Assembly (NCBI RefSeq): GCF_000420145.1
Contig: NZ_ATUJ01000005.1
Coordinates: 124,001 to 188,000, forward strand
Direction: 5' to 3'
Origin: Paracoccus zeaxanthinifaciens ATCC 21588
Lineage (GTDB): Bacteria; Pseudomonadota; Alphaproteobacteria; Rhodobacterales; Rhodobacteraceae
DNA length: 64,000 nt
Each line of letters starts with the position of its first letter. Positions within the stretch are counted from its first letter, which is position 1. Shown here piece by piece: positions 23,828-34,195 of the stretch. The position numbers and the translations under genes were made by a program. Below the pieces are notes generated by a model, which was given only the letters and a program-made list of their open reading frames with translations, was not told the origin of the DNA and made no database searches.

Positions 23828-24741
23828 TCCGAATCGAGAACCTTTCGCGCAGCTTCGACGGCAAGCCCGCGGTGCAGGACGTGTCCCTGACCGTGGAACG
23901 CAACCAGATCGCGGCGCTTGTCGGCACCTCGGGGTCGGGCAAGACCACGCTGCTGCGCATGATCAACCGCCTGGTCGAGCCGAGCGCGGGTCGCGTGCTG
24001 ATCGACGGGCAGGACAGCCGCGACATGCCCGCCCACCTGCTGCGCCGCCGCATCGGCTATGCCATCCAGGGGCACGGCCTGTTCCCGCATCGCAGCGTGG
24101 CGCAGAACATCGCCACCGTGCCGCGCCTGCTGGGATGGGACAAGGCCCGCATCCGCGTCCGCGTGGACGAGTTGCTGGGCCTGTTCGGGATGGAGCCCGC
24201 CGATTTCCGCGACCGCATGCCGTCGCAGCTGTCGGGCGGCCAGCAGCAGCGCGTGGGCGTGGCCCGCGCCCTTGCCGCCAAGCCCGACCTGCTGCTGATG
24301 GACGAACCCTTCGGCGCGCTGGATCCGGTGATCCGCGCCAAGGCGCAGGCGGATCTGCGCCAGATCCAGCGCCGCTTGGGCACGACGCTGGTCCTGGTCA
24401 CCCATGACATGGACGAGGCGATCACCCTCGGCGACCGCATCGCCGTGATGGATGCGGGACGGCTGGTCCAGTACGACACGCCCGCGCAGATCCTGACCGC
24501 CCCCGCGACGCCTTTCGTGCGCGACCTGACCGGCAGCGGCCAGCGCGCCTTCCAGCTGCTGTCGCTGACCCCCGTGGCCGATCTGCGCCGCCCGGGCGAG
24601 GCTTCGGGCACCCCCATCGCCACCGACGCCACCCTGCGCGATGCGCTGTCGGAATGCCTGACCTCGGGGCGCGAGGCCCTGCCCGTCGCGGGCGGCGGCA
24701 TCGTCACGCTGGACGCGATCCGCGGGGCGGCGGCGGAATGA
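23824..24741 (+). CDS. yehX: Osmoprotectant ABC transporter ATP-binding protein, YehX-like
   Basis: A 305-residue ATPase of the OpuBA/ProV class. Walker A GTSGSGKTT is at residues 34-42, the Q-loop in GYAIQGHGLFPHR, the signature LSGGQQQR at 136-143, and Walker B with LLLMDEP at 156-162, then VTHDMDEA. A C-terminal extension from about residue 240 is short, matching YehX (about 308 residues) and too short for the paired CBS domains of longer homologues. Confidence 0.9.
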   Translation: MIRIENLSRSFDGKPAVQDVSLTVERNQIAALVGTSGSGKTTLLRMINRLVEPSAGRVLIDGQDSRDMPAHLLRRRIGYAIQGHGLFPHRSVAQNIATVPRLLGWDKARIRVRVDELLGLFGMEPADFRDRMPSQLSGGQQQRVGVARALAAKPDLLLMDEPFGALDPVIRAKAQADLRQIQRRLGTTLVLVTHDMDEAITLGDRIAVMDAGRLVQYDTPAQILTAPATPFVRDLTGSGQRAFQLLSLTPVADLRRPGEASGTPIATDATLRDALSECLTSGREALPVAGGGIVTLDAIRGAAAE

Positions 24742-25472
24742 CGGGCCGCGCGATCCTTGCGGTGGCGACTGCGGCGCTGCTGGCCTTCCTGGCCAGCCCC
24801 GCCAGCTTCGCGCCGGTCTTCGCGCCCTTCACCCGCAACGGCGCGCCCGCGATCTATACCCAGACGCCGATCCTGTCGCTGACGCTATCGCACCTGGCGC
24901 TGGTGGCCGCTGCCGTCGCGGTCTCGACCGTGGTGGCGCTGGCGCTGGCCATCGCCGTCACCCGCCCCGCGGGCCGCGAGTTCCTGCCGCTGGCCCGCAC
25001 GATCACGGCGGTCGGCCAGACCTTTCCGCCCGTCGCGGTGCTGGCGCTTGCCGTGCCGATCATGGGCTTCGGCGCGGGTCCGACGCTGATCGCGCTGTTC
25101 CTCTACGGGTTGCTGCCCGTGTTCGAGAACGCGCTGGCGGGCCTGACCGGCCTGCCCCGCAGCGTGACCGAAGCCGCGCGCGGCATGGGCCTGACCCCGC
25201 GCCAGCGCCTGTGGCAGGTCGAGCTGCCGCTGGCCCTGCCCGTCATCCTGACCGGCATGCGGCTGACGGCGGTCATTTCGCTTGGCACCGCGACGATCGG
25301 ATCGACCGTCGCCGCCCGCACTCTGGGCGAGGTGATCATCGCGGGCCTGCTGTCCTCGAACACAGCCTTCGTGCTGCAGGGCGGCGCGGTGGTGGGCGTC
25401 ATGGCGGTCCTGATCCATGCGGGCTTCCAGGCGGTCGAACGGCTTGCCGCCAGCCGCGCGGGCCGCGCCTAG
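24738..25472 (+). CDS. yehW: Osmoprotectant ABC transporter permease, YehW-like
   Basis: A 244-residue inner-membrane permease with about six hydrophobic segments and the EAA-type loop SVTEAARGMGLTPRQRL. Other marks are AVGQTFPPVAVLALAVP, ALFLYGLLPVFENALAGL and GEVIIAGLLSSNTAFVLQGG. It is the second permease of the system. Its stop lies in CTAG (25469-25472), which on the other strand is also the stop of the convergent glgX. Confidence 0.9.
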   Translation: MTGRAILAVATAALLAFLASPASFAPVFAPFTRNGAPAIYTQTPILSLTLSHLALVAAAVAVSTVVALALAIAVTRPAGREFLPLARTITAVGQTFPPVAVLALAVPIMGFGAGPTLIALFLYGLLPVFENALAGLTGLPRSVTEAARGMGLTPRQRLWQVELPLALPVILTGMRLTAVISLGTATIGSTVAARTLGEVIIAGLLSSNTAFVLQGGAVVGVMAVLIHAGFQAVERLAASRAGRA

Positions 25473-27553
25473 TCCCGGGGCTGGAGGGTGAAGGCCACGA
25501 TGCTTTCGGCGGCGATCACCTCCAGGTCCGAGGCGGGCCGGTCGATGTCGTGGATGGCCGCGCTGTCCAGCTGCCGCCGCCACGCGCCGCGCCGCGCGGT
25601 CACCGGCAGGCGGACGCGGGCCTCGGGGCCGTTGTTGAACACCAGGAAGACCGCGCCCGGCAGCGCCGCGTAACCGGGCGTCCCCGAGGCCATGCGCATC
25701 TCGGCGGTCAGCAGGCGCAGATCGGGGTCGGACCAGTCGTCATGCGTCATCGGATGCCCGTCGGCACGACGCCAGAACAGGTCGGGCAGCCCGTCCTGTT
25801 CGCGCGGCCGGCTGTGCAGGAACCGCTTCTGCCGCAGGATCGGATGCGCCCGCCGGAAGGCCGCGACGCGCTGCACGAAGGCCAGGAACACCGGGTCCGC
25901 ACCCTCCCAGTCGATCCAGCCGATGGGGTTGTCCTGCGCATAGGCGTTGTTGTTGCCGCCCTGCGAATTGCCCAGCTCGTCCCCGCCCAGGATCATCGGC
26001 GTTCCTTGGGACAGCAGCAGCGTCGCGATCAGGTTGCGCCGCCTGCGGTCGCGCCGCGCGCGGATCTCGGGGTCGTCCGTCGGCCCCTCGACCCCCATGT
26101 TGTCCGAGATGTTGTGATTGTGCCCGTCGCGATTATCCTCGCCATTGGCATCGTTGTGCTTCTGGTCGTAGCTGACGGTGTCCATCAGCGTGAAGCCGTC
26201 ATGCGCCGACACGAAGTTGATCGAGGAGGTCGCGGGCCGCCCGTCATGGTCGAAGCGCACCGCCGATCCCGCGATCCGCTTGGCCAGCTTGCCGATCATG
26301 CCCTGATCGCCCCGCCAGAAGGCGCGGATCTGGTCGCGATACCTGTCGTTCCATTCCGTGAACGGCGCGGGATAGGCCCCCAGCTGATAGCCCCCCGGCC
26401 CCACGTCCCACGGCTCGGCGATCAGCTTGACGCGGTTCAGGACCGGATCCTGACGGATCGCGCGGAAGAACGGCCCGTCGCGGTCGAAGGCGCCGCGCGT
26501 GCGGCCCAGCACGCTGCACAGATCGAAGCGGAACCCGTCCACATGCATGACCTCGACCCAGTATCGCAGGCTGTCCATGACCAGCCGCAGCGCAAAGGGA
26601 TTGTCCAGGTCCAGCACGTTGCCCGTGCCCGCATCGTCCACATAGTAACGCGGATCCTCGGCCAGCCGGTAATAGGACGCGTTGTCCAGCCCGCGGAAGG
26701 ACAGGGTCGGCCCCATCTGGTTCCCCTCGGCGGTGTGGTTGTAGACCACGTCCAGGATCACCTCGATGCCCGCCTTGTGGAACCGCGCGACCATCTGCTG
26801 GAACTCCGCAATGTCGTTCGACTGCATGTAGCGCGGCTCCGGGGCGAAGAAGCCGTGGGACATGTAGCCCCAGTAGTTCCGTAGCCCCTTTTCCAGAAGG
26901 AAACGGTCGTCGTTGAAGGCATGGACGGGCAGCAGCTCGATCGCGGTGACACCCAGGCGGTTCAGATGCTCCAGCACCGGGTCCGAGGCCATCGCCAGGT
27001 AGGTGCCGCGCAGGGGCACATCCTCGCGTGCGGCGGTCAGGCCCTTCACATGGGCCTCGTAGATCAGGGTATCGGACCAGCTGTGACCGGGCGCGCAGTC
27101 CTCGCCCCAGGCGAAGCTGGGATCGACCACGACAGATTTCGGCATGTATTGCGCGCTGTCGCGCCGGTCGAAGGACAGGTCCGCGTCGCGATGCCCCACG
27201 CGATAGGCGCAGAGCGCGTCATGCGGGCGCGGGCTGCCCGTCAGCTGCTTGGCATAGGGGTCGATCAGCAGCTTGTTGGCGTTGAAGCGGTGGCCATCCT
27301 GCGGGCGCCAGGGGCCGTGGACACGGAAGCCGTATCGCTGCCCGGGCCGCAGCCCGGGGATGTAGCCGTGCCAGACATGGCCCTCCCGCTCGGGCAGGTC
27401 GATGCGGGTCTCGCGGCCGCGCTTGTCGAAAAGGCACAGCGCCACGCGTTCGCCATGCTGGCTGAAGACGGCGAAATTGACCCCCGCCCCGTCGAATGTG
27501 GCCCCCAGGGGCGTCGGACGCCCGGCGGTGATCGTCGCGTAATCCCTGCTCAT
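25469..27553 (-). CDS. glgX: Glycogen debranching enzyme
   Basis: A 694-residue GH13 enzyme with an N-terminal CBM48-like domain (TPLGATFDGAGVNFAVFS). Catalytic regions are VILDVVYNHTAEG, DGFRFDLCSVLGR (nucleophile Asp), LIAEPWDVGPGGYQLG (acid Glu) and FVSAHDGFTLMD. It hydrolyses alpha-1,6 branches left by glycogen phosphorylase. It is the last gene of the glgB-C-A-X operon; its ATG overlaps the glgA stop (ATGA). The frame opens at 27673, but the recognisable protein starts at ATG 27553. Confidence 0.94.
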   Translation of the reverse strand: MSRDYATITAGRPTPLGATFDGAGVNFAVFSQHGERVALCLFDKRGRETRIDLPEREGHVWHGYIPGLRPGQRYGFRVHGPWRPQDGHRFNANKLLIDPYAKQLTGSPRPHDALCAYRVGHRDADLSFDRRDSAQYMPKSVVVDPSFAWGEDCAPGHSWSDTLIYEAHVKGLTAAREDVPLRGTYLAMASDPVLEHLNRLGVTAIELLPVHAFNDDRFLLEKGLRNYWGYMSHGFFAPEPRYMQSNDIAEFQQMVARFHKAGIEVILDVVYNHTAEGNQMGPTLSFRGLDNASYYRLAEDPRYYVDDAGTGNVLDLDNPFALRLVMDSLRYWVEVMHVDGFRFDLCSVLGRTRGAFDRDGPFFRAIRQDPVLNRVKLIAEPWDVGPGGYQLGAYPAPFTEWNDRYRDQIRAFWRGDQGMIGKLAKRIAGSAVRFDHDGRPATSSINFVSAHDGFTLMDTVSYDQKHNDANGEDNRDGHNHNISDNMGVEGPTDDPEIRARRDRRRRNLIATLLLSQGTPMILGGDELGNSQGGNNNAYAQDNPIGWIDWEGADPVFLAFVQRVAAFRRAHPILRQKRFLHSRPREQDGLPDLFWRRADGHPMTHDDWSDPDLRLLTAEMRMASGTPGYAALPGAVFLVFNNGPEARVRLPVTARRGAWRRQLDSAAIHDIDRPASDLEVIAAESIVAFTLQPRD

Positions 27554-28980
27554 CCGGTCGTGGCACCCAGTTCTGCATAGAGCGCGGCATAGGCGCGCGC
27601 GGATTCCTCCCAGCCGACGGGCTGGGCCATAGCATTGCGCTGGATGCGGGCCCAGACCTTCTTCTGCCGCCACAACGCGCCCAGCCGCATCAGCGCCCCC
27701 GACAGCGCATCCGCCGTGACCGGCGCGAACTGGATCCCCGTCGCCGCCCGGACCGCCAGCGCGGCGGGCGACGCGTTGATGACCGTATCGGCCAGCCCGC
27801 CGGTCAGCGCCACCACGGGCACCGTGCCGTATCGCAGGGCATACATCTGGGTCAGGCCGCAGGGCTCGAACCGCGACGGCACGAGGATCGCGTCGCCCCC
27901 CGCCATCATCCGGTGCGACAGCGCCTCGTCATAGCCGATGCGGATCGCCACGTCGGGATCATGCGCCGCCAGGTCGCGGAACGCGGATTCCAGCGCGGGA
28001 TCGCCCGATCCCAGCAGGGCCAGCTGCCCCCCGATGGCCCGCAGCGCCGGCAGGGCCTCGAGCACCAGGTCCAGCCCCTTCTGGTCGGTCATGCGGGACA
28101 CGATGACGCAAAGCGGGCCGTCGGAGTCCGGCAGGCCCATCTCGGCGCGCAGGGCTGTGCGGTTCGCGGGCTTGCCCGTAGCCGTCGAATAGGGCGCGAT
28201 GGCCGGATCGGTCGCGGGGTTCCAGGCGTTGGTGTCGATGCCGTTCAGGATGCCCCGCAGATCGGCCCGGCGGTGGCGGATCAGCCCGTCCATGCCCATG
28301 CCGAATTCGGGCGTCGTCAGCTCTTCGGCATAGGTCGGGGACACGGTCGTCAGCACGTCCGCCCCGATCAGCCCGGCCTTCAGCGCCGAGATCCGGCCCC
28401 AGTACTCGTACCCCTCGCTGTGGAAACGCGCGGGGTCCAGGCGCAGCGAATCCAGCCGCATCGGGTCGGCGGGCCCGCTGAAGGCGATGTTGTGGATCGT
28501 CATGACCGTGCGGACCTGCGGCGCGTCCATCCGGCGCAGGTATTCGACCATGAAGCCCGCCTGCCAGTCGTGCCCGTGCAGCACCTGCGGGTGCCAGCCC
28601 TCGGCCCCGTCGGCCGCGATCTGCGCCGCGACCCATGACAGCGCGGCAAAGCGTTCGGGATTGTCCGGCCAGTCGCGCCCGTCCGGCCCCAGATAGGGGC
28701 TGCCCGGACGCTGGAACAGGTGGGGCGCATCGACGACCAGCAGGTCCAGCCCCGCGGCCATGCCCGCCAGCACCCGCGCGGGACCGCCGAACAGGTCGTC
28801 GATCGACAGCACCGCCCGCGCATCGGCCAGCGCGCCCGTCACTGCCGGATAGCCCGGCAGCAGCACCCGCATCTGCACCCCCTGCCCCGCCAGCGCGGCA
28901 GGCAGCGCGCCCACCACGTCGGCAAGCCCGCCCGTCTTGACCAGCGGCGCGCATTCCGAGGCGACCGACAGGACGCGCAT
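27550..28980 (-). CDS. glgA: Glycogen synthase (ADP-glucose)
   Basis: A 476-residue GT5 glycosyltransferase that extends the glucan from ADP-glucose. The ADP-glucose site KTGGLADVVGALP is at residues 15-27, WHPQVLHGHDWQAG lies in the N-terminal domain, and SRFEPCGLTQMYALRYGT is the C-terminal catalytic region. The start at 28980 shares a base with the glgC stop (TGATG), and the end overlaps glgX. Length is normal (about 477). Confidence 0.95.
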   Translation of the reverse strand: MRVLSVASECAPLVKTGGLADVVGALPAALAGQGVQMRVLLPGYPAVTGALADARAVLSIDDLFGGPARVLAGMAAGLDLLVVDAPHLFQRPGSPYLGPDGRDWPDNPERFAALSWVAAQIAADGAEGWHPQVLHGHDWQAGFMVEYLRRMDAPQVRTVMTIHNIAFSGPADPMRLDSLRLDPARFHSEGYEYWGRISALKAGLIGADVLTTVSPTYAEELTTPEFGMGMDGLIRHRRADLRGILNGIDTNAWNPATDPAIAPYSTATGKPANRTALRAEMGLPDSDGPLCVIVSRMTDQKGLDLVLEALPALRAIGGQLALLGSGDPALESAFRDLAAHDPDVAIRIGYDEALSHRMMAGGDAILVPSRFEPCGLTQMYALRYGTVPVVALTGGLADTVINASPAALAVRAATGIQFAPVTADALSGALMRLGALWRQKKVWARIQRNAMAQPVGWEESARAYAALYAELGATTG

Positions 28981-30239
28981 CACAGCGATGCCGCCCGCTT
29001 GTCCAGCATCTCCTGCGTGATCAAGGTCACGCCCTTCTCGCTGACGCGGAACCATTCGGCGTCGTCCTTCGGATCCTCGCCCACGACCAGCCCCTCGGGG
29101 ATGACGACGCCGCGGTCGATCACCACGTTGCGCAGGCGCGCGCTGCGATGCACCGTGACCGAGGGCAGCACGACCGCGTTCTCCAGGATGGCATAGCTGT
29201 TGGTCCTGACCCCCGTGAACAGGACCGAGTTGCGGATCTCGGTCCCGGAAATGATGCAGCCGCCCGACACCATCGACGACACCGCGATGCCGCGACGGTC
29301 CTTCTCGTCATGGATGAACTTGGCGGGGGGCACGACCTCGGAATAGGTCCAGATCGGCCACTCGTTGTCCCAGAGGTTCAGCTCGGGCGTGAAGTCGGTC
29401 AGGTCGATATTCGCGCGCCAGAAGGCGTCCACGGTGCCCACGTCCTTCCAATAGGCGGGCGCGTCCGCATCCCTGACGCAGGACGTGTCGAAGCGATGCG
29501 CCATCGCTTTGCCGTTGCGCACGAGGTCGGGGATCAGGTCATGGCCGAAATCATGGCTGGACGACGTGTCCTCGGCGTCCTTCAGCAGCAGGTCGCGCAG
29601 GAATTTCCAGTTGAAGACATAGATCCCCATCGAGGCCAGCGACTTGGTCGGATCGTCGGGCATCCCGGGCGGATCGGCTGGCTTTTCCAGAAAGGACACG
29701 ATGCGCCCCGTCGCATCGACATCCATGACGCCGAAGGCGCTCGCCTCCTCTCTCGGGACGGTCAGGCAGCCGACGGTGACGTCTGCGCCGCTGTCCACAT
29801 GCTCTCGCAGCATGATCTCGTAATCCATCTTGTAGATGTGGTCGCCCGCAAGGATCACGATGTAGTCGACGCCGTAATCGTCCACGATGTCGATGTTCTG
29901 GGTCACCGCGTCGGCGGTGCCGCGATACCAGTGCTGTTCGGACATGCGCTGGCTGGCGGGCAGGATGTCTAGGAACTCGTTCCGTTCGGCGCGGAAGAAG
30001 TTCCAGCCCCGCTGGCAGTGGCGGATCAGGCTGTGGGCCTTGTACTGGGTGGCGACCGCGATCTTGCGGATGCCGCTGTTCATCGCGTTCGACAGGGCGA
30101 AGTCGATGATGCGCGCCTTGCCCCCGAAATAGACGGCGGGCTTCACGCGCCTGTCCGTCAGTTCCTTCAGCCGGCTGCCCCGTCCCCCCGCCAGGACGAA
30201 TGCCATCGATCTGCGTGCAAGTCTCTGGTTCTCGGCCAT
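28980..30239 (-). CDS. glgC: Glucose-1-phosphate adenylyltransferase
   Basis: A 419-residue nucleotidyltransferase that makes ADP-glucose, the committed step of glycogen synthesis. It has the pyrophosphorylase motif [19 protein letters not shown] near residue 18, [20 protein letters not shown] and a C-terminal left-handed helix repeat with [18 protein letters not shown] 30239 has GGGGGAGGAACG upstream. It lies 37 bases after glgB. Confidence 0.95.
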   Translation of the reverse strand: MAENQRLARRSMAFVLAGGRGSRLKELTDRRVKPAVYFGGKARIIDFALSNAMNSGIRKIAVATQYKAHSLIRHCQRGWNFFRAERNEFLDILPASQRMSEQHWYRGTADAVTQNIDIVDDYGVDYIVILAGDHIYKMDYEIMLREHVDSGADVTVGCLTVPREEASAFGVMDVDATGRIVSFLEKPADPPGMPDDPTKSLASMGIYVFNWKFLRDLLLKDAEDTSSSHDFGHDLIPDLVRNGKAMAHRFDTSCVRDADAPAYWKDVGTVDAFWRANIDLTDFTPELNLWDNEWPIWTYSEVVPPAKFIHDEKDRRGIAVSSMVSGGCIISGTEIRNSVLFTGVRTNSYAILENAVVLPSVTVHRSARLRNVVIDRGVVIPEGLVVGEDPKDDAEWFRVSEKGVTLITQEMLDKRAASL

Positions 30240-30276
30240 GTCGTTCCTCCCCCAATGTCGCCCGGACGGGCGACGG

Positions 30277-32466
30277 TCAATCGCCCGCCACGAAGAAGAT
30301 CGTGGCAAGCGGCGGCAGCGTGATCGAGATCGACGCATCCATGCCGTGGCACGGAATGTCGTCTGCCCCGGTCCCGCCCATGTTGCCGGCACCGCTGCCG
30401 CCATAGGCGGCGGCGTCGGTATTCAGAACCTCGTGCCAGCGGCCCCCGCGGGGCACCCCGATGCGGAAATCGTGGCGCGGCACGGGCGTCATGTTGGACA
30501 CGACCACCACCGGCGGATCGCCCGCATCGCCGAAGCGCGCCCATGCCATCACCGATTGCGCGGGATCGTTGGCGATCCAGCGGAACCCCTCCGGGACGGC
30601 GTCGGCCACGTGCAGCGACGGCTGTGCGCGATAGAGCGCGTTCAGATCCCGCACCAGCGCCTGCACGCCCCGGTGCATCGGCTGTTCGGCGGCGTGCCAG
30701 TTCAGCTCGCCATCGTGGTTCCATTCCTCGGGCTGGCCCCATTCGCAGCCCATGAACAGCAGCTTCTTGCCCGGATGGCCCCACATGAAGCCGTAATAGG
30801 CGCGCAGGTTCGCGAATTGCTGCCATTCGTCGCCCGGCATCTTGCGCAGCATGCTGCCCTTGCCGTGGACCACCTCGTCATGGCTGATCGGCAGGATGAA
30901 GTTCTCCGAGAAGGCATAATGCAGCCCGAAGGTCATCAGGTGGTGGTGATGGCTGCGATGGACCGGATCATGCGCCATGTAGCGCAGCGTGTCGTTCATC
31001 CAGCCCATGTTCCACTTGAACCCGAAGCCCAGGCCCCCCGCATCGACCGGCGCCGAGACCTGCGGGAAGGACGTGCTTTCCTCGGCCACGGTCATGATGC
31101 CGGGATGTTCGCCATAGGCGGCGACGTTCATGTTCTTCAGGAAGTCGATCGCCTCGTAATTCTCGCGGCCGCCGTCGCGGTTGGGCACCCATTCCCCGTC
31201 CCGGCGCGAATAGTCGCGATAGAGCATCGAGGCGACCGCATCCACGCGCAGCCCGTCCACGTGGTATTCGTCCAGCCAGTAGATCGCGTTGGCGATCAGG
31301 AAGTTCTGCACCTCGGTCCGGCCATAGTTGTAGATCAGCGTGTTCCAGTCCTGGTGGAACCCCTCGCGCGGGTCGGCATGTTCATAGAGCGCGGTGCCGT
31401 CGAACTGCGCCAGCCCGTGCGCGTCGGTCGGGAAATGCCCCGGCACCCAGTCGAGGATGACCCCCAGCCCCGCCTGGTGCGCGGCCTCGACCAGGTCGCG
31501 GAATTCATGCGGCGGCCCGAAGCGGATCGTCGGCGCATAGAGGCCCACGGGCTGATAGCCCCAGGACCCGTCGAAGGGAAACTCGCTGACGGGCAGCAGC
31601 TCCAGGTGGGTGAAGCCCATGTCCCTGGCATATCCGACCAGGTCGCGGGCCAGCTCCTTGTAGGACAGCGGCCTGCCGTGATCGTCCCACCGCCTGCGCC
31701 AGCTGCCCAGGTGCACCTCGTAGATGCTGACGGGGGCGCGGCGGTCATGGGCTGCCGCGCGGTCGCGCATCCAGTCGCCGTCCTTCCAGCCGAAGCCCGA
31801 CAGGTCGCGGACGATGCTGGCTTTCTCGGGCGGGTGCTGGCTGCCGAAGCCCACGGGGTCGGCCTTCTGGCGCACGGCGCCGCGCGCGTCCAGGATCTCA
31901 TACTTGTACAGCTCTCCCTCGGTCAGGTCGGGCAGGAAGATCTCCCATATGCCCTGGCCCAGGCGGCGCATGGGATGGCGGCGCCCGTCCCACCGGTTGA
32001 ACTGCCCCACGACCGAGACCCGGCGCGCATTGGGCGCCCAGACCGCAAAGCGCGTGCCGCGCACGCCTTCATGCGTGACCACATGCGCGCCCAGGGCGTG
32101 CCACAGCCGCCGATGCGTCCCCTCGGCCAGCAGGTGCAGGTCCAGATCGCCCAGCATCGGCCCGAAGCGATAGGGGTCCTCGAACTCCCATTCGACGCCG
32201 CCCCCGCTGGTGGCCCGCAGCCGATAGGGGCCGTCGGGGACCGGACCCGCGAAGACATCGCCCGCGACGCGCGGCAGATCGACCGCGCCGCCATCGGCCA
32301 TCACCGCGCGCAGCGATGCAAGATCGGGATGGAAAACGGCCAGCATCCGGCCCGCCTGCGTCATATGCGGACCCAGCACGTCGAAGGGGCGATCGCAGCA
32401 TGCGGCGGCAAGGGCATCGATATCGGCCATGCTCGGCCATTCGGTCGCTGCCATCGGATCTGCCAT
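30277..32466 (-). CDS. glgB: 1,4-alpha-glucan branching enzyme
   Basis: A 729-residue GH13 enzyme (E. coli 728). It has an N-terminal extension, a CBM48 domain ([20 protein letters not shown]) and the catalytic barrel with [28 protein letters not shown] (nucleophile), [13 protein letters not shown] (acid) and [19 protein letters not shown] 32466 has AAAGGA upstream; frame-open extension to 32517 is unlikely. It is the first gene of the glycogen operon, divergent from the GH13 glucosidase. Confidence 0.95.
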   Translation of the reverse strand: MADPMAATEWPSMADIDALAAACCDRPFDVLGPHMTQAGRMLAVFHPDLASLRAVMADGGAVDLPRVAGDVFAGPVPDGPYRLRATSGGGVEWEFEDPYRFGPMLGDLDLHLLAEGTHRRLWHALGAHVVTHEGVRGTRFAVWAPNARRVSVVGQFNRWDGRRHPMRRLGQGIWEIFLPDLTEGELYKYEILDARGAVRQKADPVGFGSQHPPEKASIVRDLSGFGWKDGDWMRDRAAAHDRRAPVSIYEVHLGSWRRRWDDHGRPLSYKELARDLVGYARDMGFTHLELLPVSEFPFDGSWGYQPVGLYAPTIRFGPPHEFRDLVEAAHQAGLGVILDWVPGHFPTDAHGLAQFDGTALYEHADPREGFHQDWNTLIYNYGRTEVQNFLIANAIYWLDEYHVDGLRVDAVASMLYRDYSRRDGEWVPNRDGGRENYEAIDFLKNMNVAAYGEHPGIMTVAEESTSFPQVSAPVDAGGLGFGFKWNMGWMNDTLRYMAHDPVHRSHHHHLMTFGLHYAFSENFILPISHDEVVHGKGSMLRKMPGDEWQQFANLRAYYGFMWGHPGKKLLFMGCEWGQPEEWNHDGELNWHAAEQPMHRGVQALVRDLNALYRAQPSLHVADAVPEGFRWIANDPAQSVMAWARFGDAGDPPVVVVSNMTPVPRHDFRIGVPRGGRWHEVLNTDAAAYGGSGAGNMGGTGADDIPCHGMDASISITLPPLATIFFVAGD

Positions 32467-32550
32467 CGCTGCCCGTCCTTTCGCTGTCCGGTGCGGATTC
32501 GCCGCCCGGCCTTTCACCCAACGCTAATGTGTCCTTTTCGATCCTGCCAG

Positions 32551-32564
32551 AGTCATGCATGACT
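32551..32564. promoter_or_regulatory. Perfect palindrome between glgB and the GH13 glucosidase
   Basis: AGTCATG|CATGACT is a perfect 14-bp palindrome in the 133-base divergent region, 36 bases upstream of the GH13 start. Its position fits an operator for a local regulator of glycogen or alpha-glucoside genes. No adjacent regulator gene encodes an obvious partner, so the assignment is only positional. Confidence 0.4.
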
Positions 32565-32599
32565 TCGGGGGAATCCCAGACACCAGAGAGGTGACGACG

Positions 32600-34195
32600 A
32601 TGACGGAATGGTGGCGCGACGCGGTGATCTACCAGATCTATCCCCGCAGCTTTCAGGACGGAAACGGCGATGGCATCGGCGATCTTGCGGGCATCACCCG
32701 CAGGCTGGACCACGTGGCATCGCTTGGGGTGGACGCGATCTGGCTGTCGCCGATCTTCACCTCGCCGCAGAAGGACATGGGCTACGACGTCTCGGACTAT
32801 ACCGATATCGACCCGCTGTTCGGGGACCTGGCCGATTTCGACGCGATGGTCGCCCGCGCGCATGACCTCGGGCTGAAGGTCATCATCGACCAGGTCATCA
32901 GCCATTCCAGCGACAAGCACCCCTGGTTCGCCGAAAGCCGCCGGTCCCGCAGCGGACCCAAGGCCGACTGGTATGTCTGGGCCGACCCGAACCCGGACGG
33001 CACGCCCCCGAACAACTGGCCCTCGGTCTTCGGTGGCCCCGCGTGGGAGTGGGAGCCGCAGCGGCGGCAGTACTACCTGCACAACTTCCTGGCCGAACAG
33101 CCCGATCTGAACATGTGGAACCCCGCCGTGCAGGACGCGTTGCTGGACACGATGCGCTTCTGGCTGGAACGCGGCGTGGACGGGTTCCGGCTGGACACGG
33201 TCAACTACTATTTCCACGACGCGCAGCTTCGCGACAACCCGCCCAATCCCGATTACGACGGGCCGGAAACCTATCCGCGCCAGCTGCATGTCCATTCCAA
33301 GAACCAGCCGCAGAACATCCCCTTCCTGAAACGGATGCGCGCGCTGACGGACGAATATCCCGACCGCATGATGGTGGGCGAGGTCGGCGACGGCGGCGAG
33401 ACCTCGATCCGGATCATGTCGGAATACACCGCGGGCAGCGACCGGCTGCACATGTGCTACAGCTTCGAGATGCTCAGCCCCGAATTCACCGCGGCGCATT
33501 TCCGCAACGTGATCGAGGGGGTCCAGCAGGGCGCGCCCGACGGCCACAGCTGCTGGAGCTTCTCGAACCACGATGTCGTGCGCCACGTCACGCGTTGGGC
33601 GGGTCACGCCGTCGACCAGGACCGCATGGCCGCGCTGTCGGCCGCGATGCTGATGTCCTTCCCCGGCACGATCTGCATCTATCAGGGCGAGGAACTGGGC
33701 CAGTCCGAGACCACGCTGGTCTACGAGGAACTGACCGATCCCCCCGCCCTGCGCTTCTGGCCCGAGGTAAAGGGCCGCGACGGCTGCCGCACCCCCATGA
33801 CATGGGAGGCCGGGGCCGCGAATGCGGGCTTCTCGGAGGTGGCGCCCTGGCTGCCGGTCAAGGACGCGCAGGCCGCGCGGGCGGTGGATGCGCAGGGCAA
33901 CGACGGCCCGCTGGCGGCCTATCGCGCGATCATCGGCCATCGCAAGGCGCAGGATGCGCTGCGCTTCGGGGCGACGCGGTTCCTCGACCTGCCCGAGCCG
34001 ATCCTGGCCTTCGCCCGCGGCGAGGGCGATGACGCGCTGACCTGCGTGTTCAACCTGTCGCCCGAACCCGCGATCCTGCGCGGCGCGGTCTCGGACCCGG
34101 TCGGCCCCTCGGATGCCAGCCGCAAGGGCGACGAGCTGCACCTGCCGGGCAACGGCTTTGCCTGGCTGCCCGGTCAGGTCGCGCTGCGCGCCTGA
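32600..34195 (+). CDS. GH13 alpha-glucosidase / oligo-1,6-glucosidase
   Basis: A 531-residue cytosolic glycoside hydrolase (AglA/MalL type). It begins with EWWRDAVIYQIYPRSFQDGNG, then GVDAIWLSPIFTSPQKDMGYDVSDY split over the first barrel strands, the nucleophile region RGVDGFRLDTVNYY, the acid region VGEVGDGGETS and the transition-state Asp in FSNHDVVRH. It would cleave maltose-type or isomaltose-type oligosaccharides from the non-reducing end. It is divergent from the glycogen operon. Its last 22 bases overlap the convergent LysR gene. Confidence 0.9.
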   Translation: MTEWWRDAVIYQIYPRSFQDGNGDGIGDLAGITRRLDHVASLGVDAIWLSPIFTSPQKDMGYDVSDYTDIDPLFGDLADFDAMVARAHDLGLKVIIDQVISHSSDKHPWFAESRRSRSGPKADWYVWADPNPDGTPPNNWPSVFGGPAWEWEPQRRQYYLHNFLAEQPDLNMWNPAVQDALLDTMRFWLERGVDGFRLDTVNYYFHDAQLRDNPPNPDYDGPETYPRQLHVHSKNQPQNIPFLKRMRALTDEYPDRMMVGEVGDGGETSIRIMSEYTAGSDRLHMCYSFEMLSPEFTAAHFRNVIEGVQQGAPDGHSCWSFSNHDVVRHVTRWAGHAVDQDRMAALSAAMLMSFPGTICIYQGEELGQSETTLVYEELTDPPALRFWPEVKGRDGCRTPMTWEAGAANAGFSEVAPWLPVKDAQAARAVDAQGNDGPLAAYRAIIGHRKAQDALRFGATRFLDLPEPILAFARGEGDDALTCVFNLSPEPAILRGAVSDPVGPSDASRKGDELHLPGNGFAWLPGQVALRA

